NCBI GenBank assembly: GCA_018712125.1
Contig: DVHM01000107.1
Location: forward strand, 1-6,214
Origin: Pullilachnospira_A gallistercoris
GTDB lineage: Bacteria > Bacillota > Clostridia > Lachnospirales > Lachnospiraceae
Direction of reading: 5' to 3'
DNA length: 6,214 bases
Each line of letters begins with the position of its first letter. The stretch's first letter is position 1. This document shows, one piece after another, positions 5,266-6,214 of the stretch. Position numbers and translations under genes: made by a program. Below the pieces are notes generated by a model. That model searched no databases. It was not told the origin of the DNA and saw only the letters and a list, made by a program, of their open reading frames with translations.

Positions 5266-5897
5266 GCGGTGCGGATGCGGAGATTCAGGATCATACCGAA
5301 CAGGGCCAGGAAATACAGGAAGCAGCCAGCCCGGACTTTCCGGCGCTGGCCCTTTTCCTGGCAAACTCCTACGGGCAGATGCTTAAAGACAGGGAACGGC
5401 TGAAAGCTGTGATCGATGCCGGTGTTCCAATCTATACGAGGGAGATGGCAATCCGGGATCTCGTTTCCATCAGCATTGATAATGAGTCTGACCGGGTGCA
5501 GACCAGCAATATCAGCAACATTCCGCTGCGCGTCTCAGAACTTCTGGATAACGGCTATGTGGAGAAGATGAACCGAAAGCTGCGCCGGGAGATGGATGAG
5601 TCCGTGAAGGAATATGGATACCTTTGCTGGAAGATCGCATTGGTAGAGACCGCCATGCGGGAACGGATGGATAAGATGGAACAGGCAGTATTTGAGCGGA
5701 TGTTTGCTAAAGGAAAATCTTATCGTCAGGTGTGTAAGGCGTATAAGAAAGGGACGCTGCACAATAAGCAGGTAAGTAAAATAAAACAGAGATGCCTGCA
5801 GGCTGTAGCAAATCATTTGAAAAATACTTCCAGTTTTCCGGTTTACATTGAATACATGAAAGAACTGCTGCGGGAATGGCAGACGAGAGAGGAATAG
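5244..5897 (+). CDS. ArpU/sigma-region-4-like phage transcriptional regulator
   Basis: The C-terminal part (about residues 143-193) has the helix-turn-helix layout of phage ArpU and sigma-factor region 4-like proteins. MEQAVFERMFAKGKSYRQV is followed by a turn and then NKQVSKIKQRCLQAVANHL, the presumed recognition helix. The preceding region (about 100-142) is helical and highly charged. The first 30 residues are acidic and likely disordered. In many Firmicutes prophages a protein of this type lies between the replication module and the packaging genes and activates late transcription; that role here is by analogy. The exact family (ArpU, RinA-like or DUF1492-like) cannot be settled by eye. 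Length (217 aa) is somewhat above the usual 130-180 because of an N-terminal extension (residues 1-95). The stop is followed after 3 bases by the next start. Confidence 0.7.
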   Translation: MDEKKRLSGADAEIQDHTEQGQEIQEAASPDFPALALFLANSYGQMLKDRERLKAVIDAGVPIYTREMAIRDLVSISIDNESDRVQTSNISNIPLRVSELLDNGYVEKMNRKLRREMDESVKEYGYLCWKIALVETAMRERMDKMEQAVFERMFAKGKSYRQVCKAYKKGTLHNKQVSKIKQRCLQAVANHLKNTSSFPVYIEYMKELLREWQTREE

Positions 5898-5900
5898 GAA

Positions 5901-6214
5901 ATGGCTAATATAGACACGGATCGTCTACAACTTAGGAGAGGTTTTGGATGGAAACGTATCATAAATTCGGGGAAAGCAAGTAACGAAGAGTATCAGGTCC
6001 TTAAGGGGATAATCCATGATTATCCAGATCTAAAGGACTACTGTCGTTTTTTTGAAAATAAACGTAGAAGCATCATTGCAATGGCAAAACTTAAAGAAAC
6101 CGACGCAACATTTCTTAATGTGAAAAAATTGCAGGGTCTAATGGCTCTTCCGCTAGATGATGGTGATAAGAAAATGCTTTTTGCTTATTTTGATGCCCGT
6201 ACAAAAGTGATGGC
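5901..6214 (+). CDS. Unrecognised AT-rich gene, 3'-truncated
   Basis: The frame from ATG 5901 is open for 104 codons to the window edge. AGAGG at 5888-5892 is 8 bases upstream, inside the end of the regulator gene. The visible protein is mixed and soluble-looking, with segments such as EEYQVLKGIIHDYPDLKDYC, FFENKRRSIIAMAKLKETDA and LQGLMALPLDDGDKKMLFAY. The alternating charged and hydrophobic pattern suggests an alpha-helical fold. I recognise no family. Hand count of 5941-6180 gives 89 of 240 G or C (37%), far below the genes before it, and codons ending in A or T are common (ctt, aaa, gat, ttt). This suggests recent acquisition. Position after the late-gene regulator is where phages often carry cargo genes; a defence or other accessory role is speculation. 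Confidence 0.7.
   Translation, partial: MANIDTDRLQLRRGFGWKRIINSGKASNEEYQVLKGIIHDYPDLKDYCRFFENKRRSIIAMAKLKETDATFLNVKKLQGLMALPLDDGDKKMLFAYFDARTKVM

Overview
The window reads as part of the DNA replication and recombination module of a tailed phage or prophage from a Gram-positive host, most likely a Clostridia-type Firmicute. The reasons are the strong AGGAGG-type ribosome binding sites, the tight one-strand packing, and the gene set: phage family A DNA polymerase, DUF932 protein, VRR-NUC nuclease, SNF2-type helicase and an ArpU/sigma-like regulator. Host and phage assignment are inference. No integrase, capsid or terminase gene is visible.

Left end (1-644): the 3' end of a phage DNA polymerase gene interrupted by an intein. 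The last 77 codons of the polymerase (414-644) carry the QATARD segment and the catalytic HVHDE motif. Immediately before them, in the same frame, are intein C-terminal splicing blocks ending in Ser-Asn before a Cys (about 324-413). Upstream, an HNH homing-endonuclease domain followed by a helix-turn-helix-like segment is clear, but in a different frame (1 to about 318, frame 1; stop at 408). Either the intein is frameshifted or the endonuclease is read separately.

Middle (674-3283): five genes. They are a coiled-coil small protein, a Cys-cluster protein, a small phage protein with conserved-looking blocks, a 353-residue DUF932 protein and a very basic 93-residue protein. Several pairs overlap at start and stop codons and look translationally coupled.

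Right-middle (3264-5169): a VRR-NUC nuclease with an unusual acidic tail, overlapping a complete SNF2/superfamily 2 helicase. These two with the polymerase form the expected replication and recombination set. A reading-frame ambiguity exists over 3550-3795.

Right end (5170-6214): an ArpU/sigma-region-4-like regulator (5244-5897), which in related phages usually sits at the switch to late genes, then the start of an AT-rich unrecognised gene (5901 to the edge). By hand count that gene is about 37% GC against roughly 55-65% upstream, so it may be a later cargo insertion.

All genes are on the + strand. The largest gaps are 30-75 bases, and I see no convincing promoter, terminator, tRNA, CRISPR array or insertion sequence.
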